Shown here: one piece after another, positions 43,439-51,384 of the stretch
Numbering within the stretch: position 1 is the stretch's first letter
Layout: each line of letters begins with the position of its first letter
Assembly (NCBI GenBank): GCA_965215755.1
Contig: OZ244119.1
Coordinates: 6,014,001-6,078,000 of the forward strand
Source: Tectiglobus sp965215755
Lineage (GTDB): Bacteria; Pseudomonadota; Alphaproteobacteria; Rhizobiales; Hyphomicrobiaceae
Length of the DNA stretch: 64,000 nt
Reading direction: 5' to 3'
Notes under the pieces: model-generated
Database searches by the model: none
Seen by the model: only the letters and a program-made list of their open reading frames with translations
Told to the model about the DNA's origin: nothing
Position numbers and translations under genes: made by a program

Positions 43439-45052
43439 ATGATAATCACTCCTGACCACCTACCCAATGACGTCGCGACGTTGAAAGCCATGGTTTTGGC
43501 CGGGCGTACCGAGAACAACCGGCTGGCAGCAGAGCACGAACGCCTGGCGCATGAGGAGAAAGTTCTCACCGCCGAAGTGCATCGTCTTGAAGCGCGCAAC
43601 GCGCGCCTCGATCACATTGTCTCCGTTCTGCGCCGGGCCCGGTTCGGGCGACGTTCCGAGAAGCGGATCAGCGACGACCAGATTGAGCTGGCACTCGAAG
43701 ACATCGAGACGGATCATGGCGTTGAGGATGCTAAAGCAGAAAAGGGCGATGCCATCGTCCGGCGAGAAGGTGTCAAAAACCGCCGCGCCAATCGTGGTCA
43801 CTTGCCAAAACATCTGCCGCGCGAAGAAGTCGTCATCGAGCCGGACAATAAAGACTGCCCGTGCTGTGGTGGTGCTCTGCATGTCATTGGCGAGGACGTC
43901 TCCGAGCGTCTCGATCGTATCCCGGCAAAGCTGAAAGTGATTGTGACGCGGAGGCCGAAGTATGCCTGCCGATCATGTACGGACGGTGTCGTTCAAGCCG
44001 CCGCACCATCCAGACTGATCACCGGTGGCCTGCCAACCGAAGCTTTCGTTGCCGATGTCTTGGTCTCGAAGTATGCCGATCACTTGCCGCTCTATCGACA
44101 ATCCCAGATCCTGTCTCGTGACGGCATCGAGATCAACCGCTCCACCCTCGCCAACTGGGTCGGCTTCGCCGCCTTTGAGCTAGCGCCGTTGCATGACCGA
44201 TTGATGGAGATCCTCAAGGCATCACCGAAACTGTTCGCCGATGAAACGACCTGTCCAGTCCTCGATCCGGGACGTGGGCGGACCAAGAAGGGTTATCTGT
44301 GGGCGGTTGCCCGCGATGATCGCCCTTGGCAGGGAGGTGGGGGTGGCAGCGATCCACCAGCCGTGGCCTACACCTATGCACCGGGCCGCGGCGGCGAACA
44401 CGCTCAACGCATACTGGCCGGCTTCACCGGTGTCCTCCAGGTAGACGCCTATGCCGGCTACAACAAACTCGAACCACACGTCACGCTGGCGCTGTGCTGG
44501 TCACACTTCCGGCGGCGCTTTTATGACATCGCTAAGGGCGGCAACGCGCCGATCGCGACCGAAATCTTACGCCGGATCGGTGAGCTTTACGACATCGAGG
44601 CCGAGATCAGTGGTCGCTCAGAGCATGAGCGCCACGCTGTCCGACAGGCGCGCGCCAAGGGCCTCGTCGACGAACTCAAGACATGGCTGAAAGAGCAACT
44701 TGCCCGTGTTCCCAAGAGTTCGACAATCGCCACAGATATCCGTTACGGCATCACCCGCTGGGATGAACTCAGCCGTTACCTTGATGATGGGCGCATCGAG
44801 ATGGACACCAACACTGTCGAGCGATCAATTCGGCCGATTGCGCTTAATCGAAAAAATGCGCTCTTCGCCGGCTCCGACAAAGGCGGTGCCAACTGGGCCA
44901 TCATCGCCTCGCTCATTGAGACCTGCAAACTCAATGACGTGAACCCTCATGCCTGGCTGACCGACACACTCACCAAACTCGTCAACCACTGGCCGCAAAG
45001 CCGCATCGATGAACTGATGCCATGGGCCTACGACAACACCGTCAAGGTGTGA
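43439..45052 (+). CDS. tnpC: IS66 transposase TnpC
   Basis: 537 residues from ATG 43439 (MIITPDHLPNDVATLK). The N-terminal coiled coil with repeated Leu and Glu/Arg (about 15-60) is followed by RARFGRRSEK, a zinc-binding stretch with CPCCGG and YACRSC, and the DDE catalytic domain (LFADETTCPVLDPGRG, LQVDAYAGYN with the second Asp, and a late Glu in DTNTVERSIRP). The layout is complete for IS66 transposases. An earlier in-frame start exists but would overlap tnpB. Confidence 0.94.
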   Translation: MIITPDHLPNDVATLKAMVLAGRTENNRLAAEHERLAHEEKVLTAEVHRLEARNARLDHIVSVLRRARFGRRSEKRISDDQIELALEDIETDHGVEDAKAEKGDAIVRREGVKNRRANRGHLPKHLPREEVVIEPDNKDCPCCGGALHVIGEDVSERLDRIPAKLKVIVTRRPKYACRSCTDGVVQAAAPSRLITGGLPTEAFVADVLVSKYADHLPLYRQSQILSRDGIEINRSTLANWVGFAAFELAPLHDRLMEILKASPKLFADETTCPVLDPGRGRTKKGYLWAVARDDRPWQGGGGGSDPPAVAYTYAPGRGGEHAQRILAGFTGVLQVDAYAGYNKLEPHVTLALCWSHFRRRFYDIAKGGNAPIATEILRRIGELYDIEAEISGRSEHERHAVRQARAKGLVDELKTWLKEQLARVPKSSTIATDIRYGITRWDELSRYLDDGRIEMDTNTVERSIRPIALNRKNALFAGSDKGGANWAIIASLIETCKLNDVNPHAWLTDTLTKLVNHWPQSRIDELMPWAYDNTVKV

Positions 45053-45076
45053 TCGCTGCACCGCTTACATCACAAA

Positions 45077-45851
45077 CGCTATAAATCGGCACCCCGTACT
45101 GAAGACCAAAAAGATCACAGTCCTTACCCAAGGTTCCTACGCGAACAATACAAATGTCCGCAAAGACAGCGATGTCGACATTGCAGTCATCTGTGGGAAC
45201 ACATTCTTCAATACATATCCTGACGGCATGTCAGCAGACGACTTCGGTCTTTCCCCGGCAAGCTACAAGTACTCGCAGTTCCGCTCTGATGTTTTAGGGG
45301 CCTTAGAAGACTATTTTGGGCGATCTGCGGTGAAGGACGACGGCGGCAATGCCTTTGATCTCAACGAGAACACGTACAGGGTTGATGCAGACGTTACACC
45401 GTTCTGCACGCACCGATACTATTCAGTTGATGGCTACTACATCGAGCCAGAAGGTACAGCGCTGTACTCTGCAAAGAATGGCTTGATCTATAATTGGCCA
45501 TATCAGCACCTGACCAACAGCCGAGACAAAAACGTCGCTACCAATCAGCGATACAAGAGAGTTGTTCGTGTACTCAAGACCTTCAATCTTGCAAGATATG
45601 AACCGCTACCCGGCTTTTTGATCGAGTGCCTAGTCTACAATACACCTGATCACTTCTTTGGATCACAGACACTGACGGAAGATGTCATTGATGTTCTGGA
45701 GTATCTACGCTTACAGCTCACCGCTGGCCTGGGAAGGGAATGGACTGAGGTGAGTGAGCTGAAGTATCTCTTTACGGACAAGCAAAAATGGACACGCAAT
45801 GATGCATTGGAGTTTGTCACCCTTACTCAAGAAGTAATGAACGACCAATGA
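45077..45851 (+). pseudogene. CBASS CD-NTase, 3' fragment with the catalytic residues
   Basis: Continues the CD-NTase after the IS66 element. Numbered on the rejoined protein, the nucleotidyltransferase motif is GS (51-52) in TQGSYANNTNVRKDSDVDIA with Asp64 and Asp66, and the third metal ligand is Asp137 in YRVDADVTPF. The helical C-terminal half follows. Total 289 residues, fitting CdnE-like enzymes. The family makes cyclic di- or trinucleotides on phage infection. As it stands the first in-frame ATG (45228) lies after the GS/DxD motif, so no active enzyme is expected. Its stop overlaps the effector start by four bases (ATGA). Confidence 0.88.
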
Positions 45852-46441
45852 ACCAGCTTGTCCTACAACGCCTCCTAACTGTTCTCATTCCAACTGCCAT
45901 TGCAGTAGCTATTGCAACTGCCTGGATTAGAGATCTTCCTCTCACGGAAGCTGGTACTTGGTTCAAAGTACTTCCAAGTACGGTAACAGTAACGCTCTTC
46001 ATCACTGCCGCGTTTGTAACATACGGCTGGAAGCTCCCAATTTTTCAAAAATGGTTGGTAATTTTCCCTGATCTCTCTGGGACGTGGACAGGAGAGATAC
46101 ACTCAAGCTTTAAACAACGTGGCCAAGAACCAGCACCCATTCCAACCACCCTCACAATCACTCAAAATTTCTTCTCCATCCACTGTAAACTCGTCACCGA
46201 TAAGCGAACGTCACACTCCTACGGTGAAAGTCTTACAAGAGATGAAGAGAAGCAAATAAACCGCCTGACCTATCTCTATGATTCAAAAACTGACGTTCAC
46301 ACTGCGCGCAAGAACCCACCACACGAGGGTGCTGTCAGGTTTGAGATAGAAGGTGTCGGGGAGGCTATGACACTTAGAGGTACGTATTGGACTAGTGCCA
46401 AAACAAACGGCACGATGGTTCTTACTCGTAAGAATAAGTAG
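45848..46441 (+). CDS. cap15: CBASS effector, Cap15-like (2TM plus beta-barrel)
   Basis: 197 residues. Two membrane helices (about 8-27, TVLIPTAIAVAIATAWI; about 41-61, VLPSTVTVTLFITAAFVTYG) are followed by a beta-rich domain from about 75 (PDLSGTWTGEIHSSF, TLTITQNFFSIHCKL, GAVRFEIEGVGEAMTLRGTY, GTMVLTRKN). This is the S-2TMbeta architecture of Cap15: the barrel binds the cyclic nucleotide and the protein oligomerises in the inner membrane to kill the infected cell. It is translationally coupled to the CD-NTase. The gene is intact although its activating enzyme is disrupted. Confidence 0.87.
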   Translation: MNQLVLQRLLTVLIPTAIAVAIATAWIRDLPLTEAGTWFKVLPSTVTVTLFITAAFVTYGWKLPIFQKWLVIFPDLSGTWTGEIHSSFKQRGQEPAPIPTTLTITQNFFSIHCKLVTDKRTSHSYGESLTRDEEKQINRLTYLYDSKTDVHTARKNPPHEGAVRFEIEGVGEAMTLRGTYWTSAKTNGTMVLTRKNK

Positions 46442-46537
46442 AGATCTATACTTGAATTGTCATAAGCGTCGTAACATTAGCAGATTATGCGGTTCACCCA
46501 CGCACAGAGCAGGCCTACGCAGTCAGCAGAGGCTCGT

Positions 46538-48178
46538 TTAAGAGCCAAATACAGTACGTAGATCTCCAAAGAGACTGAGAATATCATTGCGGAAACTCTC
46601 ATCTTCTCGAAGCAGATGAACAACCATCAGCTGGTATGCCCTAGCGTTTTTGAATTCAAGGTTTTGAGCTATGATCCCTGATACACGCGATGACCGTATC
46701 TTATACCTACCAATCAGTGTTTCGAGGTCTCCTGCATCGATTGCAGCCTGATAGCGTTTCTCTTCGTCCACAGTAGGGATTGGTACGTAAGTATCAATGG
46801 CTGCAACCTCACGAGCAGCTAGCGCCTTTCTGGTAGGAGCCAGGCTTAGTAGCTTACCTCGCACCAAACCGCTGACGCGGTACGAGATCAAATCATTCTT
46901 GCGCTCTTCAAAACCTAGCTCAGCAAGACACTCAGATTTGATCTTATCTAACCTGGTGCTGGCATCGAACTCAAAAATCGAAGCTTGATACTCAGCTACA
47001 GCTCTTCGGGATCTTTCACCGTAGTACAGACTTTCGACTGCATAGACATCGAGAGCGTAAATGCCCCTGCTCTTGAGAGCATTTATATCTAAACCCTCTT
47101 CACGCTTTTGATCAGCATCCACAATCCCAAATGCTTCAACCCAGTGCTCGTCGGTTGCTGCGTTCAGACCATCCACAGCTTGTTCGACTTCTTTGCAAGA
47201 TCCAACGCTACGGACTGAGATTTTTTCGAACAACGCCGAATAGATGGGTAGATCAAGACTGCCACCATCGCCTTCTACAAAGAGAATTTTACGCCGAGAA
47301 CCTAGTAGAAGCCGCCTACTCTCCTCTGGGATTTCAAGAGAGTTTTTTAGTATGTCAAAGTCCCAGCTAACCGGGTTGTTGTTCTCAATCTCTACGTCAC
47401 GTAACAGAATGATCTTGTCTTCAGGCATTGATGAGACAAGCTCAATGTCATGCGTTGAAACCAGGAAGCTGCAATCTGGACGCTGAGCGAACAGAGCTGA
47501 GAGTAGGGGAGCAGAGATAGCACGCTCTAAGTGACGTTCCGGCTCATCGACCAAAATGCTTTGACCTGGTGTTGCCAAAAGCACTTCGGCAATGAGAAGC
47601 AAAGCTGCCCGCTCTCCATCTGATAGGAGTTCGATTGCAAACCAATCTGTACCATCGTGTCTGGCCTCAAAGGTCTTCTTTCTCGACCTCACTTCAAAAG
47701 TTAGCGTGCCTTCTGCTAGCAGTCGGTTGCAGGCCGTCAGTGTCTTGGGGTGTTCTCTATCGTATTTAAAAAGCGCCGCTGTGTCCTGTCTAGAAGTCAG
47801 TTCTTCAATCGTATCTCGTCGCTCTTCATCAGCCTCAGAAAGCTTATAAAGCAGCTCATTGATCCTAGGAGCTATACGATCATCGGAATAACGAGCTTTG
47901 GGAGAGCGATCATTATTGCGCGTAGTAGTGGCCTGCGACTCGTACTGGGCTGGTGTGAGACCAACTTTGCTTGACGGGAGATTTACGTGTCTTTGAGCAT
48001 GGACGCGAACGCCTTCACCATCAGGGATCTTGCCGTATATGGTCTGCATCAAGCTTGATTTACCAGCACCGTTAGGCCCCACTATAAAGGTTACGGAGCC
48101 AGGGATCAGTTGCAACGGTATTGAAACGTTGTCGCCTGACTTTGGTATCTCGATTGTATGCCCCGCTTGATCACTCAT
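46538..48178 (-). CDS. Fused ABC-type ATPase and TOPRIM protein (OLD/PARIS-like), possible anti-phage
   Basis: 546 residues from ATG 48178 (GAGG upstream). The ATPase part has Walker A GPNGAGKSS (about 34-42), signature LSDGER (about 185), Walker B SILVDEPERHLE (about 207-218) and H-loop LVSTHDIE. From about 297 a TOPRIM-like domain follows: ILFVEGDGGSLDLPIYSALF with Glu302, and FGIVDADQKREEG with Asp354 and Asp356, then ALDVYAVESLYY as in DUF4435 proteins. OLD nucleases and PARIS (AriA ATPase, AriB TOPRIM, sometimes fused) share this logic. It is convergent with the CBASS genes, 97 bases away. A defence function is inferred. Confidence 0.8.
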   Translation of the reverse strand: MSDQAGHTIEIPKSGDNVSIPLQLIPGSVTFIVGPNGAGKSSLMQTIYGKIPDGEGVRVHAQRHVNLPSSKVGLTPAQYESQATTTRNNDRSPKARYSDDRIAPRINELLYKLSEADEERRDTIEELTSRQDTAALFKYDREHPKTLTACNRLLAEGTLTFEVRSRKKTFEARHDGTDWFAIELLSDGERAALLLIAEVLLATPGQSILVDEPERHLERAISAPLLSALFAQRPDCSFLVSTHDIELVSSMPEDKIILLRDVEIENNNPVSWDFDILKNSLEIPEESRRLLLGSRRKILFVEGDGGSLDLPIYSALFEKISVRSVGSCKEVEQAVDGLNAATDEHWVEAFGIVDADQKREEGLDINALKSRGIYALDVYAVESLYYGERSRRAVAEYQASIFEFDASTRLDKIKSECLAELGFEERKNDLISYRVSGLVRGKLLSLAPTRKALAAREVAAIDTYVPIPTVDEEKRYQAAIDAGDLETLIGRYKIRSSRVSGIIAQNLEFKNARAYQLMVVHLLREDESFRNDILSLFGDLRTVFGS

Positions 48179-48253
48179 GTTCTTATTCCTCAAAGAATTA
48201 TACCGCGCCGCAACCGCGAGGCCCTATCCTCCTTGTGAGGTTAAATTGAGACA

Positions 48254-48288
48254 AAGAAAAAGAGCCAGCAGTGCGATACTGCCAGCCC
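48254..48288 (-). terminator. Rho-independent terminator after the 79-aa gene
   Basis: On the minus strand a 9-bp stem (GCTGGCAGT with ACTGCTGGC, two G-U pairs, loop ATCGC) is followed by TCTTTTTCTTTG. It separates the small conserved gene from the ATPase/TOPRIM gene. Confidence 0.7.
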
Positions 48289-48331
48289 CTTTAGTAGTGG
48301 GACAAACCCCGAGTGAAAGGGAAGTCTGGGC

Positions 48332-48571
48332 TTATGCAGCCGCCGCTTCACCATCTGCAGGTTGCGAACCTTCTTCACCTTGATCCTTCGGCGGAAGGAG
48401 AACCAGGCGACTGTTCAAAGGCAAGGCCTGCAGCTGGATATTAAACCCTTCTTTCCCATCCCGGTGTTTCCACGCTGCTCCGATTTTGAGCCAGAAGGCA
48501 TTTCTGCCCTCACCGTCCAGCGCATAGACGTTGAAATCTGGCTTTGATACCTGACGTTGTTGGTCAGCCAT
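48332..48571 (-). CDS. Conserved small hypothetical protein, 79 aa
   Basis: Start ATG 48571 (MADQQRQVSKPDFNVYALDG) with GGGAG nine bases upstream. The core VYALDGEGRNAFWLKIGAAW and HRDGKEGFNIQLQALPLNSR with LVLLPPK is a pattern I know from short conserved proteins on proteobacterial plasmids and integrative elements; the function is unknown. The C-terminus is an acidic Gly/Glu/Ala tail. It is followed by its own terminator. It resembles in style the 100-aa protein at 3157-3459 on the other side of the catabolic block. Confidence 0.75.
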   Translation of the reverse strand: MADQQRQVSKPDFNVYALDGEGRNAFWLKIGAAWKHRDGKEGFNIQLQALPLNSRLVLLPPKDQGEEGSQPADGEAAAA

Positions 48572-48685
48572 CGCACGTACTCCCTGTATTGTGGAAATAG
48601 TCACTACCGCGGACTTAAACCGCTTTATTCATTATACCAATTAATTGCCAATAGCGCAATTTTATGTATTTATTCCAATATCTTA

Positions 48686-50071
48686 TTATAATCTAGCAAA
48701 CTCTTCATTTGAGCCTGCCTCACCCTCAAAATCATCGAACTGGTGCTGTACATCCACCTCTTGAAAGGTGGATCTTTTCTTATCAAACATCAGCTCCACT
48801 GAACCCGTTGCACCGTTGCGGTGCTTCTCAATTAAGAGCTTGGTTTCAGCTGCACGACCGTCACCATCTTCGGCTTTGTCACGGTGAATGAAGATCACTA
48901 CATCTGCATCTTGTTCAATTGATCCACTGTCTCGAAGATCTGCCAAACGTGGATGTGCATTCTCTCCTCGATGCTCAACATTACGAGAGAGCTGAGAGAG
49001 CGCCAGCACAGGAACATCTAACTCCTTTGCAAGTTGTTTAAGACCACGAGAGATCTCAGTGATTTCAGCAACGGTATTGCCATTGGTCTTGGAGAGGGGA
49101 GCGATCAGTTGTAAATAATCGACGACAACCAGGTCGAGCCCTTTGCGGTGTTTTAAACGCCGACAGGCAGACTTAATACGCAAGACATTGTTGTACGAAT
49201 TGTCATCAATAAAGAACCTGGTTGCAGCCAGACGACTACGAGCATCTTTGACTGCTTCCTTATCACCAGCGTCTTTTAGATTGCCAGTACGGAAGCGCCA
49301 GGCATCCACTCTTGCCTCTGCTGCAAGCATACGGTCAGTCAGTTGGTCTCTACCCATTTCCAGGGAGAAAAACCCGATAGAAAGCACATGATTGACTGCT
49401 GCCTTGCGACAGATATCTAAGGCTAGTGCTGTCTTACCAACTGAAGGACGAGCCGCCAGGATAATGAGATCGGTCTTTTGAAAACCAGAGAGCTTGTTGT
49501 CGAGATTATCAAAGCCAGTAGGAACGCCTCTGAGATGACTATCACTTTCACTGACACGTTCAGCCCGAAGCATTGCTTCTTCTAAAACATCACTCAGCTC
49601 ATGAAAGTCAGAACTACCTACCGCTTGTCCTACTTCTGACAACTCATGTTCAGCTGCATCAAGCAATTGCTCTGCACTGCCTTCAGGAGCCATCCCTAGA
49701 TTGGCAATGAGCTGACCCTTCTCAATAAGACTACGCCGTATAGCTTTGTCTTTGACGATCTCAGCGTAGTACTCAACGTTAGCCGCAGAGGGAACAGCAG
49801 TAAGTAGATCAGCCAGGTAGCTATCACCACCGATAGCTTCAAGCCTACCTTGATCATTGATGAGCTGAGACACACTCAAAAGATCAATGGGTCTCTCTTC
49901 ACCAAACAACTCACACATTGCAGCGTAGATGATCCGGTGACGATCTAAGTGAAAGTCTTGAACCTGCACCATAGTCACGACATCAGCCATGACTTCAGGC
50001 TTAATCAGAACAGCACCAAGTACTGCCTGCTCTGCTTCATTAGATTGTGGGGGAGTGCCTGTATTAGACAT
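48686..50071 (-). CDS. dnaB: Replicative DNA helicase (DnaB-like)
   Basis: 461 residues with both DnaB domains: the N-terminal primase-interacting domain (QSNEAEQAVLGAVLIKPEV, HRIIYAAMCELFGEERPIDL), a linker, and the RecA-like motor with Walker A ARPSVGKTALALDIC, GFFSLEMGRDQLTDRM, Walker B LVVVDYLQLI and arginine-finger region DLRDSGSIEQDADVVIFIHR. Size and motifs are complete. It differs in style from proteobacterial chromosomal DnaB and recalls the helicases of Patescibacteria-like genomes, plasmids and phages. On this element it probably supports its own replication with the Rep-like protein at 39895-41004. Confidence 0.93.
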   Translation of the reverse strand: MSNTGTPPQSNEAEQAVLGAVLIKPEVMADVVTMVQVQDFHLDRHRIIYAAMCELFGEERPIDLLSVSQLINDQGRLEAIGGDSYLADLLTAVPSAANVEYYAEIVKDKAIRRSLIEKGQLIANLGMAPEGSAEQLLDAAEHELSEVGQAVGSSDFHELSDVLEEAMLRAERVSESDSHLRGVPTGFDNLDNKLSGFQKTDLIILAARPSVGKTALALDICRKAAVNHVLSIGFFSLEMGRDQLTDRMLAAEARVDAWRFRTGNLKDAGDKEAVKDARSRLAATRFFIDDNSYNNVLRIKSACRRLKHRKGLDLVVVDYLQLIAPLSKTNGNTVAEITEISRGLKQLAKELDVPVLALSQLSRNVEHRGENAHPRLADLRDSGSIEQDADVVIFIHRDKAEDGDGRAAETKLLIEKHRNGATGSVELMFDKKRSTFQEVDVQHQFDDFEGEAGSNEEFARL

Positions 50072-50764
50072 ACCCCAGAATTATATCACCCACAGAGGTC
50101 AATTGCCCGAAAACCGGATAAAAAGCCGATAGAACTGACTTGTGCACAGTGATTTGCCAAATCCTCTAAGCTATTGTCGTAAAAGCGTATTTCTAGAGTG
50201 GTTTTTACCAATCCGCTGTAAGGATTTCAGGTTTTTAGAATTATAAAAAAAAGCTTATTTCACATAGTGCTAGCGCACTTGGGCGGCTGTCGGGCTGCGC
50301 CCGACCCCTTAGTTCCATCCACCTAGAAAAGCGAGTAAGCGCAGGTTTTTGACGGTGGACTACTTCAGTCACCGAAGGTGTCCTTCTCTGCGCTCGGCTT
50401 CGGTTCCTTACGTGGCCGGTCTGCGGGCACTCCCTTTGGTCGTGTCCTCGACTGGAACTAAGGGGTCGGACACGGCCGACAGCCGCCCAGATGATCCTAG
50501 ATACTTCACCGCACAAAGCACTCACGTATCCACATGCCAAAGCTCTAGATCATGAGATATAATTTTTGACGTTAATTGTTCCCCTCAAAAGCAGCCGTTG
50601 TTTCTACGACGGAGGCTATTAGCGTGCCCACGCTGACCGAACCAGCATAGGTTCAAGTCTTATTGACATCAGTGACATCAATCGCATTCCCGAAAGGAAC
50701 AAAGGAGTCTCGATTGGTGTTATGAGCTTCCAACTCGTATGCCCATGTTAGTGGCATCCGTCGT
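50072..50764. other. Intergenic region with a large inverted repeat (50281-50317 / 50453-50488)
   Basis: No gene. The arms GGGCGGCTGTCGG ... CGACCCCTTAGTTCCA (37 and 36 bases) are nearly perfect reverse complements and enclose 135 bases that are much more GC-rich than the flanks and contain smaller inverted segments. The region separates dnaB (minus) from the TraG-like gene (plus). A structured RNA, an oriT/single-strand origin or a small non-autonomous transposable element would each fit. Confidence 0.6.
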
Positions 50765-51166
50765 ATGAATTACGAACAAAACGTCTGTGCTTTAATTGGC
50801 AATACCTACAACTCTTGGACAGAGACTGAGCGTGCTGTTTTTCTATGTAAAGAGCACGTAGAGACTGGTCACTACATCCAAGGAAAATCTGGATCAGGAA
50901 AGTCTACTTACATGGAGCACCTGATCATTGATGACATCCGTAAAGGTCGTGGTGTCACCTTCATCGATTTTCACGGTGACAGTAAAAACAACATCCTTGC
51001 TCACATACCAGCACACCGCATTGATGATGTTATCTATATCGATCCCTCTGACCCAAACTATGCAATTGGTTTGAACATTCTCTCTGGTATCGACACTGAC
51101 CCTATCAAGCGGGAGTTGTACGTAGATTGTCCGTCGTCACATAATCTGGAACAGTTGAGCGTTTGA
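50765..51166 (+). pseudogene. TraG/VirD4-like conjugation ATPase, N-terminal part, cut by IS3
   Basis: About 121 native residues (to 51127) remain; the last 12 codons are read from the IS3 end. Visible are HYIQGKSGSGKSTYMEHLII (Walker A, about 38-57), RKGRGVTFIDFHGDSKNNIL and the strand DVIYIDPSDPNYAIGLNIL. These are the opening motifs of type IV secretion DNA-binding ATPases that couple or drive DNA transfer. The Walker B and C-terminal parts are absent. Before the insertion the backbone was therefore probably conjugative or mobilisable. Confidence 0.8.
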
Positions 51167-51312
51167 TCTAAGCGAGTGATTGGCTCATCGTTTTCAAAGT
51201 TATGCTACGGCGTTGCGATGTTGCAAGCGCCGTGTTTCGAATGTCTTTCGTTTGATCCTTTCTCTCTCCAGCAAGATGATCTTGTTACGACCGAAGTAGA
51301 CGTCTGCGGGCG
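51128..51312 (-). mobile_element. IS3-family element, outer copy, right-end fragment
   Basis: The first 185 bases (right end, TGTCCGTCGTCAC...) of a copy whose remainder lies at 52812-54134. It contains the 3' end of the transposase gene (stop at 51200). The complete copy at 51313-52811 has inserted into it. Fragment lengths 185 + 1323 minus the 9-bp duplication give 1499, exactly the length of the inserted copy. Confidence 0.9.
51304..51312. repeat. 9-bp target-site duplication of the nested IS3 copy
   Basis: CTGCGGGCG at 51304-51312 is repeated at 52812-52820, directly outside both ends of the inner element. Nine bases is long for the IS3 family, where 3-5 is usual. Confidence 0.85.
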
Positions 51313-51384
51313 TGTCCGTCGTCACATAATCTGGAACAGTTGAGCGTTTGATCTAAGCGAGTGATTGGCTCATCGTTTTCAAAG

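Larger units (their letters stand above)
42509..45068 (+). mobile_element. IS66-family insertion sequence with 8-bp target duplication
   Basis: 2560 bp, with terminal inverted repeats starting GTAAGCGGTG at both ends, three genes tnpA-tnpB-tnpC, and an exact 8-bp direct duplication ATCACAAA at 42501-42508 and 45069-45076. IS66 elements are known to make 8-bp duplications. The element splits a CD-NTase gene. All three genes are intact, so the insertion could be recent. Confidence 0.95.
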
